DNA from: an uncultured Eubacteriales bacterium
GTDB taxonomy: Bacteria > Bacillota > Clostridia > Oscillospirales > CAG-272
DNA length: 13,441 nt
Assembly (NCBI GenBank): GCA_900548735.1
Contig: URMC01000043.1
Coordinates: forward strand, 1 to 13,441
Direction: 5' to 3'
Shown here piece by piece: positions 6,893 through 13,441 of this stretch. The first letter of the stretch is position 1. The number at the start of each line of letters is the position of its first letter. A program made the position numbers and the translations under genes. The notes beneath the pieces are model-generated. The model was not told the origin of the DNA. It was given only the letters and a program-made list of their open reading frames with translations, and ran no database searches.

Positions 6893-7741
6893 TCAGTCTT
6901 TTTTCAGCGTTCTGGTCGAAACGCGGTACGCCCGGTCATAGGCGTATTTGTAAAACTCCGGCAGCGTCATGGCGTTGTATTTGTCATGGTAATGCATCCC
7001 CGGCTTGTTGGAAAGCGTCAACTCGCACATCAGGATGTCCCGATAGCCGACCTTTTCAATGCGATCCATCACGCGGTTCCAGTCCACAATGCCGTCTCCC
7101 ATGGTCAGGTGCAGGTCATTGTGCCACGGCTCCGGAACTTCCCGCACGCCAAGGTTATCGTTAAAGTGGGTGTGGCAAAGTTTTTCGCCGTAAAGCGCCA
7201 TCATATCCTTGCCGCCGTTGTAGCACAGCTCGTGCCCCGTGTCAAAGCAGAACCCACAGCACGGCTCATTCCAGAATGCCTTCATTACCGCGGCGAGATA
7301 TTCTTCGCCTTCCACGTTTTCAAAACCCAGTTTAATCCCCAGCTTGTTGGCTTCCTCCACCACCCGGGAGTAGTTGTCAATGCCGATCTGTGTGGGGGTA
7401 TGATCCTTGAAGCCGATAAAGGTATGAATCACCATCACCGGGATGTCGTGCCGGGCGCAGTCGCGGGCGCACTCGATCAGTTCATTGGTCACGGCAACGC
7501 CTTCTTCGCCCTCTTTCCACATCTTATGCACCTTGGTGAAAGGCGAGTGAATGGACTGATAAAACAGTCCTTTTTTCGCCGCGTCGTTTGCCCATGCGTC
7601 GGTGCGGAGAGGGTTCCAGCCCGTAAAGAATGCGTCAAATCCCGCGTCTTTAATCATATCAAACTGTTCCGCGGTCGCGTACCGATCCGTGTTGCCGAGA
7701 ATATTGATGCCGAGTTTGTACGGCTTGTTCAGATTTTCCAT
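6893..7741 (-). CDS. Sugar phosphate isomerase/epimerase family TIM-barrel protein
   Basis: This is a 282-residue xylose-isomerase-like TIM barrel (AP endonuclease 2 superfamily), a cytoplasmic group of metal-dependent isomerases, epimerases and dehydratases acting on sugars or cyclitols. Likely metal and active-site residues are E141 in GFENVEG, D167 and H170 in CFDTGHE, the HTHFNDN block (H190, H192, D195), H211 and D216 around HLTMGDG, and E240 in MCELT. H65 and H106 are further pocket candidates. The exact substrate cannot be read from sequence. AAGGAGG (7749-7755) sits 7 nt upstream, inside the end of the hydratase gene. The two genes share one base (TGATG), so they are translationally coupled and probably act in one process. 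The C-terminal tail is rich in tyrosine and charged residues. Function is inferred at family level only. Confidence 0.85.
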   Translation of the reverse strand: MENLNKPYKLGINILGNTDRYATAEQFDMIKDAGFDAFFTGWNPLRTDAWANDAAKKGLFYQSIHSPFTKVHKMWKEGEEGVAVTNELIECARDCARHDIPVMVIHTFIGFKDHTPTQIGIDNYSRVVEEANKLGIKLGFENVEGEEYLAAVMKAFWNEPCCGFCFDTGHELCYNGGKDMMALYGEKLCHTHFNDNLGVREVPEPWHNDLHLTMGDGIVDWNRVMDRIEKVGYRDILMCELTLSNKPGMHYHDKYNAMTLPEFYKYAYDRAYRVSTRTLKKD

Positions 7742-9993
7742 CAGTGATCCTCCTTGCGCGCTTTGGCGGCATAATCATTTATTAAACATCCCGAAAGGAT
7801 GATTTCTTTTTCGTTTTGGGTCAGCCCCTTTACAAAAAGGGTCAGCGGGATTTTGATACCGTCCCGGTTCAGCCCCGTTGCGGGGATTTCCTCTTGCCCT
7901 TCTTCGATTGCTTGCCGAATCCCCGGCACAAACACAAAATCGCCGGTTTCCAAGGGGAACGGGGCATTTTCGGCAAGGGTAAAGGGCAGAATCCCCCAGT
8001 TGATGCAATTGGAGCGGTACCGTTTGGTGGCAAATTCATAGCAGATGTTGGCAAACCCGCCAAGCACTTTTTGGCAGGACGCCGCCTGCTCCCGTGCAGA
8101 CCCGTCTCCGGGTCTGTTGGCAAACAGACAGGAGCCGTACTGCGTGTTTTTTGCCAGTTCCGCGGCGTCGCCGAAAGCAGCCAGTGCCAACGCCAATTCT
8201 CCGGTAAGCACTCCTTCGCGCCGCGCGGCTTCCGCCGCCGCTGCCGCTTTGGCATTGCTCACATAGTCGGGGCACCGGCGGGAGAGGGTAAATTCCGAGA
8301 GCCGGATGGGGTTGGAACGGTAAGAGGACGTCTCCCCGGAGGGGATGAGTTCGTCCGTGGTGGTGACCGGGTCGCGGATGACCGCGGCAAGGCGCAAGAG
8401 CAGATTTTCCGAAAGGGGATACTGGCGCGGCCAGTCGGTGATATTGGGACCCAGAATCAGGGGTTCCTCCGGTTTCGGGTGCCCGTAACCGTTGTAAACG
8501 CGGTGTGCATAAGCGGTGCGGTCATAGTGGTATGGGGGCGGGGTAAACCCGTATTCCAAATCGGTCGCTGCGGTGATGATCCCGCCGTTTGCCGCAGTTG
8601 CCGCAATGCTACGGGCATCCATCAGCGCTACCCCGGCAAGTTGCCCTTCGCCCGGCTTTGAGCCTTCCCGGTTCGGGAAGTTACGGGTGGTGTGCCGCAA
8701 AGAGAGCCCGTTGTTTGCCGGCACGTCTCCGGCACCGAAACAGGGACCGCAGAACGAAGGTTTGATTACCGCCCCGGCACGGAGCAGTGCCGCGGTCGCA
8801 CCGGTTCTGGTCAGTTCCAGAGAGACCGGCACGCTGGTGGGGTAAACCGACAGCGAAAAATATCCGTCTCCGGTGGTTTTCCCGTCCAGAATCGCCGCCG
8901 CTTCCTCAATATTGTCAAACATTCCCCCGGCGCAACCGGCAATAATGCCCTGATCTGCCCGCACGCGACCGTCCGGCAGAATTTTGGAGATAAGGTCAAG
9001 ATGGCATTTGCCGAATTTCGCCCGCGCTTCTTCCTCCACCGCGCCAAGCAGTTCCTTTGCGTGTGCGTTGAAATAGCGGATGGTGTAAGCTTTGGAGGGA
9101 TGAAAGGGCAGGGCAATCATCGGCTCCACGGCGGAAAGGTCAATTTCCGCCATGGCGTCATAATACGCCATGTTTCCGGGGCGCAGTTCTTTGTAGTCGC
9201 CGGGGCGCCCGTGCGTTTCATAATGCCGCTTTACCGTGTCGTCTGTCACCCAAACGGAGGAAAGGCATGTGGTCTCGGTGGTCATTACGTCAATCCCGTT
9301 GCGGAAATCAATGGGAAGCGAAGCCACACCGGGGCCTGCAAATTCCAGCACTTTGTTTTTGGCAAATCCGTTTTCAAATACGGCGCCGATCAGCGCCAGC
9401 GCCACATCGTGCGGCCCCACGCCTTTTTTCGGCTTGTCGGTCAGATACACCAGCACTACTTCCGGCGCCGGAATATCGTAGGTGTTTTTCAGCAGTTGTT
9501 TGACCAGTTCCGGTCCGCCCTCGCCCACACCCATGGTGCCAAGCGCCCCATAGCGGGTGTGACTGTCGGAGCCGAGAATCATCCCGCCCGCGCGGGCAAG
9601 TTCTTCTCTGGCAAACGAGTGAATCACGCTTTGGTTGGCAGGCACATAGATGCCGCCGTATCGGCGCGCCGCGGAAAGCCCGAATACGTGGTCGTCCTCG
9701 TTGATTGTGCCTCCCACTGCACAAAGGGAATTGTGGCAGTTGGTCAACGCATACGGCACGGGGAAAGAGTCAAGACCGCTCGCGCGTGCGGTCTGAATAA
9801 TGCCTACGTAAGTAATGTCGTGGGAGACCAACGCGTCAAAGCGCAGGCGCAGGTGCTTGTCGTCGCCTTTGTTGTGCGCGGTCAGAATCTGTGCGGCAAT
9901 CGTGTATTGCCGTGCGGTTTCGCGGGAGAGGGGCGCAGTGTTTTCCGGTTTTCCGTCAACCAGATATACGCCATGTCCGGTCAGTCTGATCAT
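7741..9993 (-). CDS. Aconitase-superfamily hydratase (YbhJ-like)
   Basis: This 750-residue [4Fe-4S] hydro-lyase homologue resembles the uncharacterised YbhJ branch more than AcnA or AcnB. Cluster ligands are C354 (IAGCAGG), C415 and C418 (SFCGPCFG). Aconitase active-site counterparts are SDSHTR (142-147), R437 and R442 in TRNFPNREG, and GSAREQ (631-636) in the C-terminal swivelling domain, which starts near residue 615. With icd downstream, the likely reaction is citrate to isocitrate via cis-aconitate, but another hydroxy-acid dehydration is possible. The start has AAAGGG (10003-10008) 9 nt upstream, a weak ribosome binding site, and is supported by the short leader behind a consensus promoter. 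It is the first gene of the operon and its stop overlaps the TIM-barrel start by one base. Confidence 0.88.
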   Translation of the reverse strand: MIRLTGHGVYLVDGKPENTAPLSRETARQYTIAAQILTAHNKGDDKHLRLRFDALVSHDITYVGIIQTARASGLDSFPVPYALTNCHNSLCAVGGTINEDDHVFGLSAARRYGGIYVPANQSVIHSFAREELARAGGMILGSDSHTRYGALGTMGVGEGGPELVKQLLKNTYDIPAPEVVLVYLTDKPKKGVGPHDVALALIGAVFENGFAKNKVLEFAGPGVASLPIDFRNGIDVMTTETTCLSSVWVTDDTVKRHYETHGRPGDYKELRPGNMAYYDAMAEIDLSAVEPMIALPFHPSKAYTIRYFNAHAKELLGAVEEEARAKFGKCHLDLISKILPDGRVRADQGIIAGCAGGMFDNIEEAAAILDGKTTGDGYFSLSVYPTSVPVSLELTRTGATAALLRAGAVIKPSFCGPCFGAGDVPANNGLSLRHTTRNFPNREGSKPGEGQLAGVALMDARSIAATAANGGIITAATDLEYGFTPPPYHYDRTAYAHRVYNGYGHPKPEEPLILGPNITDWPRQYPLSENLLLRLAAVIRDPVTTTDELIPSGETSSYRSNPIRLSEFTLSRRCPDYVSNAKAAAAAEAARREGVLTGELALALAAFGDAAELAKNTQYGSCLFANRPGDGSAREQAASCQKVLGGFANICYEFATKRYRSNCINWGILPFTLAENAPFPLETGDFVFVPGIRQAIEEGQEEIPATGLNRDGIKIPLTLFVKGLTQNEKEIILSGCLINDYAAKARKEDH

Positions 9994-10024
9994 CCAGGGC
10001 TACCCTTTCTATATAATTATTTAT

Positions 10025-10053
10025 ATTATAGCCTATCAAGAATGAAATGTCAA
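10025..10053 (-). promoter_or_regulatory. Perfect consensus promoter of the hydratase operon
   Basis: Read on the - strand, TTGACA (10053-10048), exactly 17 nt and TATAAT (10030-10025) match the sigma-A/sigma-70 consensus at all 12 positions. Transcription would start near 10018, about 25 nt before the ATG at 9993. A 9-bp odd-centred palindrome, TCACAGTGA (10054-10062), touches the -35 box and could bind a regulator, though it is short. Confidence 0.88.
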
Positions 10054-10093
10054 TCACAGTGAGCGTTTTTTTATACCTTTTTTGGTGGGAATC

Positions 10094-10122
10094 TTGCAAA
10101 ACACCGCCGGTTGTGGTAGAAT
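10094..10122 (+). promoter_or_regulatory. Promoter of the glycosylase operon (extended -10)
   Basis: TAGAAT (10117-10122) is preceded by TGG, forming an extended -10 element (TGn). TTGCAA (10094-10099) lies 17 nt upstream. The start point near 10129 leaves a leader of about 16 nt holding the ribosome binding site. It diverges from the hydratase promoter, with the two -35 boxes about 40 bp apart. Confidence 0.6.
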
Positions 10123-10131
10123 ACAGAGGTC

Positions 10132-10140
10132 GGAGGTGAT
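10132..10140 (+). promoter_or_regulatory. Full-length Shine-Dalgarno that sets the glycosylase start
   Basis: GGAGGTGAT complements the 16S rRNA anti-SD over nine bases. It includes the first two bases of an in-frame ATG at 10139, which is therefore too close to be used. The next in-frame ATG, at 10145, is 8 nt after GGAGG and is the better start. Confidence 0.75.
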
Positions 10141-10144
10141 GAAA

Positions 10145-10651
10145 ATGGTGCTTGGCGCCGCATTTTTCCGCCGGAGCGCCGTTACGCTGGCGCCGCTGCT
10201 GGTCGGCAAGTTGCTTTGCCGGAAAACGGACGGAAAAACGTTTTGTTACCGTATCACCGAAACCGAGTGCTATTTCGGGGAAGAAGATACCGCCTGCCAT
10301 GCGCATAAGGGGCGCACTCCGCGCACCGATACCCTGTATGCCGCCGGCGGAATTGCGTATGTGTATCTCTGCTACGGGATGCACAGTCTGCTCAATTTTG
10401 TCACCGGAGAAGAGGGACACCCGGAGGCGGTGCTTATCCGCGGGGTGGAGGGGATTTCCGGCCCCGGCAGGGTGACAAAGGCGCTGGATATTACCGTGGC
10501 GCAAAACCGCCTGCCGCTCTTTAAGAAAAACGGACTTTGGGTAGCGGACGACGGTGCGCCCGCCCCGGAACTGATTGCCACACCCAGGATAGGGATTGAT
10601 TATGCCGAAAAGGAGGACAGGGAGCGCCTGTGGCGCTATCTTGCAAAATGA
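10145..10651 (+). CDS. DNA-3-methyladenine glycosylase (AAG/MPG family)
   Basis: This 168-residue base-excision repair enzyme would flip out and excise alkylated purines such as 3-methyladenine. The family core is complete: LAPLLVGKLL near the N-terminus; ITETECYFGEEDTACH with catalytic glutamate E41 and the pocket tyrosine Y43; GRTPRTDTLY; the YVYLCYGMHSLLNFV segment; VLIRGVE; the SGPGRVTKALDI loop; and TPRIGI before a C-terminal tryptophan region. It is somewhat shorter than typical bacterial members (about 180-210 residues), through a short N-terminus and a compact loop after ALDI. An upstream frame extension to 10082 exists but precedes the promoter. It is the first gene of a tight run; its stop is 7 nt before the phosphoesterase start. 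Confidence 0.92.
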   Translation: MVLGAAFFRRSAVTLAPLLVGKLLCRKTDGKTFCYRITETECYFGEEDTACHAHKGRTPRTDTLYAAGGIAYVYLCYGMHSLLNFVTGEEGHPEAVLIRGVEGISGPGRVTKALDITVAQNRLPLFKKNGLWVADDGAPAPELIATPRIGIDYAEKEDRERLWRYLAK

Positions 10652-10658
10652 GGGTTCT

Positions 10659-11567
10659 ATGCGGATATTATTGATTTCGGATTTGCATTTTTCTGCGGAT
10701 ATTTCCCCTGCGGAATACGAAAAACAACACCCCGGCGCGCGTGCTTCCGCGGCAAGCGGACCACTGCTGGGGTTTCTTCCGTCCGAGCGGATGGAAAAGA
10801 TGATTTCGGTGATTGAAAAAGAACACGAAGCCGCCCCGCTGGACGCGGTGATTATCCCCGGAGATTTGTCGATTGACGACTATCCTTTTCGGCGTTTGGG
10901 TATCAACTGGTGCGAGAAATTCAAGGATCTGTATCTTCCGCGCTTTCCTGCGCCGACCTTTGTGATACCGGGAAATCACGACAGCTATCCGGAGGAAATC
11001 TGGCACGGAATATTCGGCAAGTCAAGGCAGTTTTCCGCCGTCCTTGACGGGTGCCTTTTCCTGCTGGCGGATACTTATCGCGACCCCGCAAAAAGCGCTT
11101 CCGGATCCCCATATACTCCGCTTGACCTCGCGTGGGCGAAAGGGGAAATGGAAAAACACCCGGGTCTGCCGGTGTTTTTGGTGGCGCATTACTTCCGCCC
11201 GGAATCGGAATCGCAGGGCTTCCTTGACTTTCTAGCCGTTAATCCCCGTATCGTAATGCTTTTCATGGGGCATTCGCACCGGTTTGAGGTGCGGCGGCTC
11301 CCACAGGAGGCAGGCGGAAAACCGCTGGTGGACATCGGTGCTTTTTCCTATTATACCAAACCTACCAACGGCGTGTGGGATTTTGACATTTTTGACCCGG
11401 AGTGGCGCTGGGGCTATCAGATTCTGGAACTGACGGCAAGCGAGGCGGCAACGTATCACGTTTTTCCCGCCGTGACCTATCGCGCTCATAACGGCATCTT
11501 TGCCTTTGAACAGAAAACCACCGAAAGAATAACCGTTCCGCTTTGCCGGGGCGGAGAAAGCGGGTAA
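10659..11567 (+). CDS. Calcineurin-like metallophosphoesterase
   Basis: This is a 302-residue cytoplasmic phosphoesterase with the complete two-metal motif set: DLH (D8, H10), GD (68-69), GNHD (105-108), H177 in VAHYF and GHSH (204-207). The fold family hydrolyses phosphomono- and diesters including cyclic nucleotides, nucleotides and nucleic acids; the substrate is not evident. There is no signal peptide or membrane segment. The ATG at 10659 was chosen because the phosphoesterase core begins at once (MRILLISDLH) and GAGGG lies at 10650-10654; a longer in-frame start at 10596 would overlap the glycosylase by 56 nt. The close packing with the glycosylase upstream and the peptidase 5 nt downstream indicates co-transcription, not necessarily a shared pathway. 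Confidence 0.9.
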   Translation: MRILLISDLHFSADISPAEYEKQHPGARASAASGPLLGFLPSERMEKMISVIEKEHEAAPLDAVIIPGDLSIDDYPFRRLGINWCEKFKDLYLPRFPAPTFVIPGNHDSYPEEIWHGIFGKSRQFSAVLDGCLFLLADTYRDPAKSASGSPYTPLDLAWAKGEMEKHPGLPVFLVAHYFRPESESQGFLDFLAVNPRIVMLFMGHSHRFEVRRLPQEAGGKPLVDIGAFSYYTKPTNGVWDFDIFDPEWRWGYQILELTASEAATYHVFPAVTYRAHNGIFAFEQKTTERITVPLCRGGESG

Positions 11568-11572
11568 TACTG

Positions 11573-13360
11573 ATGACGATACCGGAAAAACTGAATGCCC
11601 TGCGCGCCCGGATGGCGGCGCACGGCATGGACGCTTACGTTGTCCTGACCGACGATTTTCACGCCTCCGAATACGCGGGGGAGTATTTCAAATCCCGCGC
11701 GTGGCTGACCGGCTTTACCGGCTCCGCCGGCTCCTTGGTAGTGCTCCCCGACCGGGCGCTGCTGTGGACGGACGGACGTTACTTTTTGCAGGCAGGCGCG
11801 CAACTGGAGGGTACCGGCATTGAGCTGATGCGCGACCGGGAGCCCGGCGTGCCGGAGATTTGCACCTTCCTTGCCGAAACGGTGAAGGAGGGGGGCGTGA
11901 TCGGTTTTGACGGGCGTGCCGTCAGCCAGTCGTTTGCCAAACGTCTTGCCGCGAAAACCACGCCAAAACACATCACGTTTGCCGCCGAATCGGATTTGGT
12001 GGGCGAGATTTGGGCGGATCGCCCCGCCCTTTCGCATGAGCCGGTTTTTGAGGTGGACGCGGCGCGTGTGGGCGCCACCAGAGAGCAGAAAATGGCGTGC
12101 CTGAGAGAGCATATGACGCGGGATGGCGTGGATGTGCTGGTGCTGACCGCGCTGGACGAGATTGCATGGCTGCTCAACCTGCGTGGGGGGGACATCCATT
12201 GTACGCCGGTGTTTCTTTCTTTCTTAATCCTGGAAAAAGACCGCGCAACGCTGTGCGCGGCGGCAGATATTTTCCCGGCGGACGTCCTTGACAAGCTGAA
12301 CGCCGCAGGTGTAAAACTCGCACCGTATGGGGGGATATATGATCTGCTGGCGGCACTGCCGCAAGGCTTGACCGTGCAGATTGACCCCGCCACCGCCAAC
12401 TGGCGCATTTCGGGGAGCCTGCCGGAGGGGGTCAGAGTGGTAAACCGCCGCAGCCCCGTGGTATTGCTGAAAGCCGTCAAAACCCCGGCGGAGGTCGAAA
12501 ACCTGCGCGCGGCGCACCATAAGGACGGCGTGGCGCTGACAAAATTCATCTATTGGCTCAAAACGCGGGTGGGCAAGGAACCGATTACCGAACTTTCCGC
12601 CGCCGGACATCTGGAAGAACTGCGAAAAGCGCAAGGGTATCTCGGCGACAGTTTTGACCCCATCATTGCCTACGGCGCGCACGCCGCAATCGTGCATTAT
12701 TCCGCTACGCCGGAAAGCAACGTGGTAATGAAGCCGCAGGGGCTTTGCCTTGCCGATACCGGCGGGCAGTATGAAGAGGGCACAACTGACGTGACCCGTA
12801 CCGTCGCCCTCGGTGCAGTCACCGAGGAGGAAAAACGCCTCTTTACGCTGGTGCTTCGCGGGCACCTTGACCTGGCGGCGGCGCACTTTAAACATGGAGT
12901 GTGCGGCGAAAACCTGGATATCCTCGCCCGTGCGCCGCTGTGGAATGAGGGGCTGGACTACCTCCACGGCACCGGGCACGGCGTGGGCTTTTTGCTTGGC
13001 GTGCATGAGGGGCCACAGTCCATCCGCTGGCAGCTTTCCGGCATCCGCCCCGCCGTACCGTTGGAGGAGGGAATGGTCGTCTCCGATGAGCCGGGCTACT
13101 ACGCGGCAGGCAAATTCGGTATCCGGCACGAAAACCTGGTGCTGGTGAGAAAAGGGGAAGAAACGGCTTACGGGCAGTTTATGTATTTTGAAACCCTTAC
13201 CCTCGCGCCCTTTGACCGTGATGCCATTGACCGTGACCTCCTGACCCCGCAGGAACGGGAACAGCTGAACGCTTATCACGCCCGCGTGTACGCCGCGCTG
13301 GCGCCGGAACTGAGCGGGGAGGAGCGCGAGTGGCTTGCCGTTGCCACCGCCCCGATCTGA
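11573..13360 (+). CDS. Aminopeptidase P family (Xaa-Pro aminopeptidase, M24B)
   Basis: This 595-residue cytoplasmic peptidase would remove N-terminal residues preceding proline. It has the three-domain layout of the large aminopeptidase P class (human XPNPEP1 type): two creatinase-like N-terminal domains (about 1-130 and 155-310), the pita-bread M24 catalytic domain (about 315-530) and a C-terminal extension. The five metal ligands are all present: D395, D406, H469 (HGTGHG), E506 (SDEPGYY) and E520 (GIRHE), with the accessory histidine H465. D395 to H469 spacing equals the human spacing of 74. The ATG at 11573 fits the family N-terminus (MTIPEKLNALRARM). Its ribosome binding site is weak, so translation probably depends on coupling to the phosphoesterase that stops 5 nt upstream. 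A TTG at 11543 is an unlikely alternative. This is probably the last gene of its run. Confidence 0.93.
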   Translation: MTIPEKLNALRARMAAHGMDAYVVLTDDFHASEYAGEYFKSRAWLTGFTGSAGSLVVLPDRALLWTDGRYFLQAGAQLEGTGIELMRDREPGVPEICTFLAETVKEGGVIGFDGRAVSQSFAKRLAAKTTPKHITFAAESDLVGEIWADRPALSHEPVFEVDAARVGATREQKMACLREHMTRDGVDVLVLTALDEIAWLLNLRGGDIHCTPVFLSFLILEKDRATLCAAADIFPADVLDKLNAAGVKLAPYGGIYDLLAALPQGLTVQIDPATANWRISGSLPEGVRVVNRRSPVVLLKAVKTPAEVENLRAAHHKDGVALTKFIYWLKTRVGKEPITELSAAGHLEELRKAQGYLGDSFDPIIAYGAHAAIVHYSATPESNVVMKPQGLCLADTGGQYEEGTTDVTRTVALGAVTEEEKRLFTLVLRGHLDLAAAHFKHGVCGENLDILARAPLWNEGLDYLHGTGHGVGFLLGVHEGPQSIRWQLSGIRPAVPLEEGMVVSDEPGYYAAGKFGIRHENLVLVRKGEETAYGQFMYFETLTLAPFDRDAIDRDLLTPQEREQLNAYHARVYAALAPELSGEEREWLAVATAPI

Positions 13361-13386
13361 CGGCTGCCGCCAAGCAAAAACCATCA

Positions 13387-13429
13387 TAACAAGCGGCGGT
13401 TGGCGCTACGCGCCAACCGCCGCTTGTTA
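13387..13429. terminator. Perfect 20-bp hairpin after the peptidase gene, possible terminator
   Basis: The arms 13387-13406 and 13410-13429 pair without mismatch around a 3-nt loop, 26 nt after the peptidase stop. No T-tract follows on the + strand, where the sequence continues CACAACATATCC. On the - strand a run of five T appears about 10 nt past the stem. It may serve a convergent gene beyond the window, act as an mRNA-stabilising stem, or be a dispersed repeat. Confidence 0.5.
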
Positions 13430-13441
13430 CACAACATATCC

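Noticed and set aside
8692..10062. 456-residue + strand frame opposite the hydratase
   Set aside because: It resembles no known protein and covers conserved cluster motifs on the other strand. It also runs through the hydratase promoter, so it is not a gene.
10082..10144. Longer N-terminus for the glycosylase
   Set aside because: The extension would begin upstream of the promoter's -35 box and of the full Shine-Dalgarno at 10132-10140.
10596..10658. Longer N-terminus for the metallophosphoesterase
   Set aside because: It would overlap the conserved end of the glycosylase and add residues before the usual family start; no ribosome binding site supports it.
12224..13387. 387-residue - strand frame opposite the aminopeptidase
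   Set aside because: The + strand carries every metal ligand of the M24B peptidase. The antisense product has no recognisable features.

Overview
The window looks like ordinary chromosome from a Clostridia-type Firmicute, possibly the Ruminococcaceae/Oscillospiraceae group. This is inferred from the moderately high GC, strong GGAGG-type ribosome binding sites, consensus sigma-A-type promoters, a stand-alone MsmX-type sugar ABC ATPase, and a YbhJ-type aconitase homologue beside a eukaryote-like NADP-isocitrate dehydrogenase. I see no mobile element, CRISPR array, tRNA, rRNA or phage gene. Coding density is high, and 11 genes fill almost the whole window.

Left part, + strand. The 3' portion of an rsuA-type 16S rRNA pseudouridine synthase is followed after 31 nt by a complete tex. 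A regulatory gap (2644-2826) with a promoter and several small inverted repeats precedes a MalK/MsmX-family ATPase. That gene ends in a strong terminator. The right arm of this terminator carries the -35 box of the promoter for the next two-gene unit: a CPBP intramembrane protease and tadA, which overlap by ATGA. tadA ends in a hairpin that works as a terminator in both directions.

Middle part, - strand, read from right to left. A promoter with perfect consensus boxes (10025-10053) drives an aconitase-superfamily hydratase. A metal-dependent TIM-barrel isomerase/epimerase is fused to it translationally (TGATG). After a strong hairpin terminator comes NADP-isocitrate dehydrogenase. The hydratase and dehydrogenase together suggest a citrate to isocitrate to 2-oxoglutarate branch that feeds glutamate synthesis. 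The TIM-barrel enzyme between them has no assigned place in that route and is the most interesting puzzle here.

Right part, + strand. A promoter divergent from the hydratase promoter starts a tight three-gene run: 3-methyladenine DNA glycosylase, a calcineurin-like metallophosphoesterase, and a two-metal aminopeptidase P. The gaps are only 7 and 5 nt. A 20-bp perfect hairpin closes the window.

I did not find a clear-cut new system. The best leads are the hydratase/TIM-barrel/IDH operon with its internal terminator, the promoter nested in a terminator at 3984-4012, and the operator-like repeats upstream of the ABC ATPase.
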